Shown in pieces: positions 45,396-45,751 of a stretch of DNA of 45,751 nucleotides. The stretch's first letter is position 1; each line of letters opens with the position of its first letter. The stretch lies in IMG/VR virus record IMGVR_UViG_3300047319_000394, positions 1 through 45,751 of that record, one strand, 5' to 3'. Both the position numbers and the translations under genes were made by a program. The DNA comes from a virus. The notes below the pieces were generated by a model. It saw only the letters and a list, made by a program, of their open reading frames with translations, was not told where the DNA came from and searched no databases.

Positions 45396-45751
45396 GTGCC
45401 TGATCGCATACTTCGTGACGAACTCGGAAAATCCGGCCGTTGGCTCGACTTAAAGGACAATACCGATCGTTGCGCGTTCGTCCTGTGCATCATGATCGCG
45501 GACGATTTCGGCAATTTCGAGGCTAGTCCTGGTGATCTTATCCGGCTTTGGCGCGATGTTGGCGTAAACTCGCTCGAAACAGCAGCCAAGGTTGCGCGGG
45601 AATTGGCCGATGCAGACCTCGTTCGCTTCTACGATCACGCCGGAAAGCGATACGGGCACATCCCGCGCTGGCGACAACGGCTCAGGTACTACAAACGAGC
45701 CCATCCGCGCCCTCCGCCTTCCGTAGAGTGCAACGAAATCAAAGATATGAT
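45396..45751 (+). CDS. replication-region winged-helix protein, N-terminal part (3'-truncated by window edge)
   Basis: GTG 45396 opens PDRILRDELGKSGRWLDLKDN, then ADDFGNFEASPGDLIRLW, ARELADADLVRFYDHAGKRYGHIPRWRQR and RPPPSVECNEIKDM. I know this pattern from a common phage protein of replication modules, thought to be DnaT/helicase-loader-like, whose tail is a Ser/Lys/Glu-rich repeat. The window ends inside the codon after Met118. Positions 1-273 supply just such a tail in frame if the ends overlap by two or five bases. The start is weakly supported (GAGAT upstream). Confidence 0.75.
   Translation, partial: MPDRILRDELGKSGRWLDLKDNTDRCAFVLCIMIADDFGNFEASPGDLIRLWRDVGVNSLETAAKVARELADADLVRFYDHAGKRYGHIPRWRQRLRYYKRAHPRPPPSVECNEIKDM

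Overview
The window is a compact tailed-phage genome (siphovirus-type head and long flexible tail) of high GC, almost without gaps. Genes are chained by ATGA/GTGA stop-start overlaps, and no cellular genes, rRNA or tRNA are visible. The tail-tip genes resemble the gene transfer agent order (DUF2460, DUF2163, NlpC/P60, then a giant hub protein). This, an Rz/Rz1 spanin pair and a heptosyltransferase-like enzyme point to a Gram-negative, probably proteobacterial host; the genus cannot be fixed from sequence alone.

The two ends appear to be halves of one gene. The last ORF (45396 to the right edge) stops mid-codon, and the first ORF (1-273) looks like its repetitive C-terminal tail. Joining the ends with a 2- or 5-base overlap keeps one frame. 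The window is therefore probably a whole, circularly permuted genome of about 45.75 kb.

Layout. (1) 1-33200, rightward late genes: terS/terL, two collagen-like proteins, portal, head morphogenesis protein (apparently reached by a -1 frameshift from the portal gene), XkdF-type protease/scaffold, major capsid protein, a strong terminator (9300-9375), head-tail connectors, tail terminator, tail tube, tail chaperones with a -1 frameshift signal, an 886-aa tape measure, tail-tip proteins, then a long receptor-binding region (collagen-like fibre, polysaccharide-lyase-like protein, predicted propeller and solenoid proteins, hub, two glycine-rich adhesins), then lysis genes (M15 endolysin, holin candidates, i-spanin, o-spanin). 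(2) 33133-41482, leftward: a GT2-TPR-GT9 glycosyltransferase, an HNH endonuclease, a sugar-type methyltransferase, small unknown genes, RecT with a PD-(D/E)XK exonuclease, and many very small genes. (3) 41483-41647: a divergent control region with several palindromes. (4) 41648-45751, rightward: a Cro-like regulator, a cytosine methyltransferase broken by one base and overprinted by a second frame, a VRR-NUC nuclease, a winged-helix protein, an N4/N6 DNA methyltransferase and the replication-region protein that wraps to the start. No integrase or CI-type repressor was recognised.

Main observations: a cytosine methyltransferase ORF and a second recognisable phage protein family encoded in two frames of the same DNA, both broken by the same extra A; a slippery site joining portal and head morphogenesis genes; a textbook hairpin with the stop codon in its loop at the tail chaperones; and a phage-borne glycosylation/methylation cassette alongside five proteins with Gly-X-Thr collagen repeats, which may together form a virion-glycosylation system.
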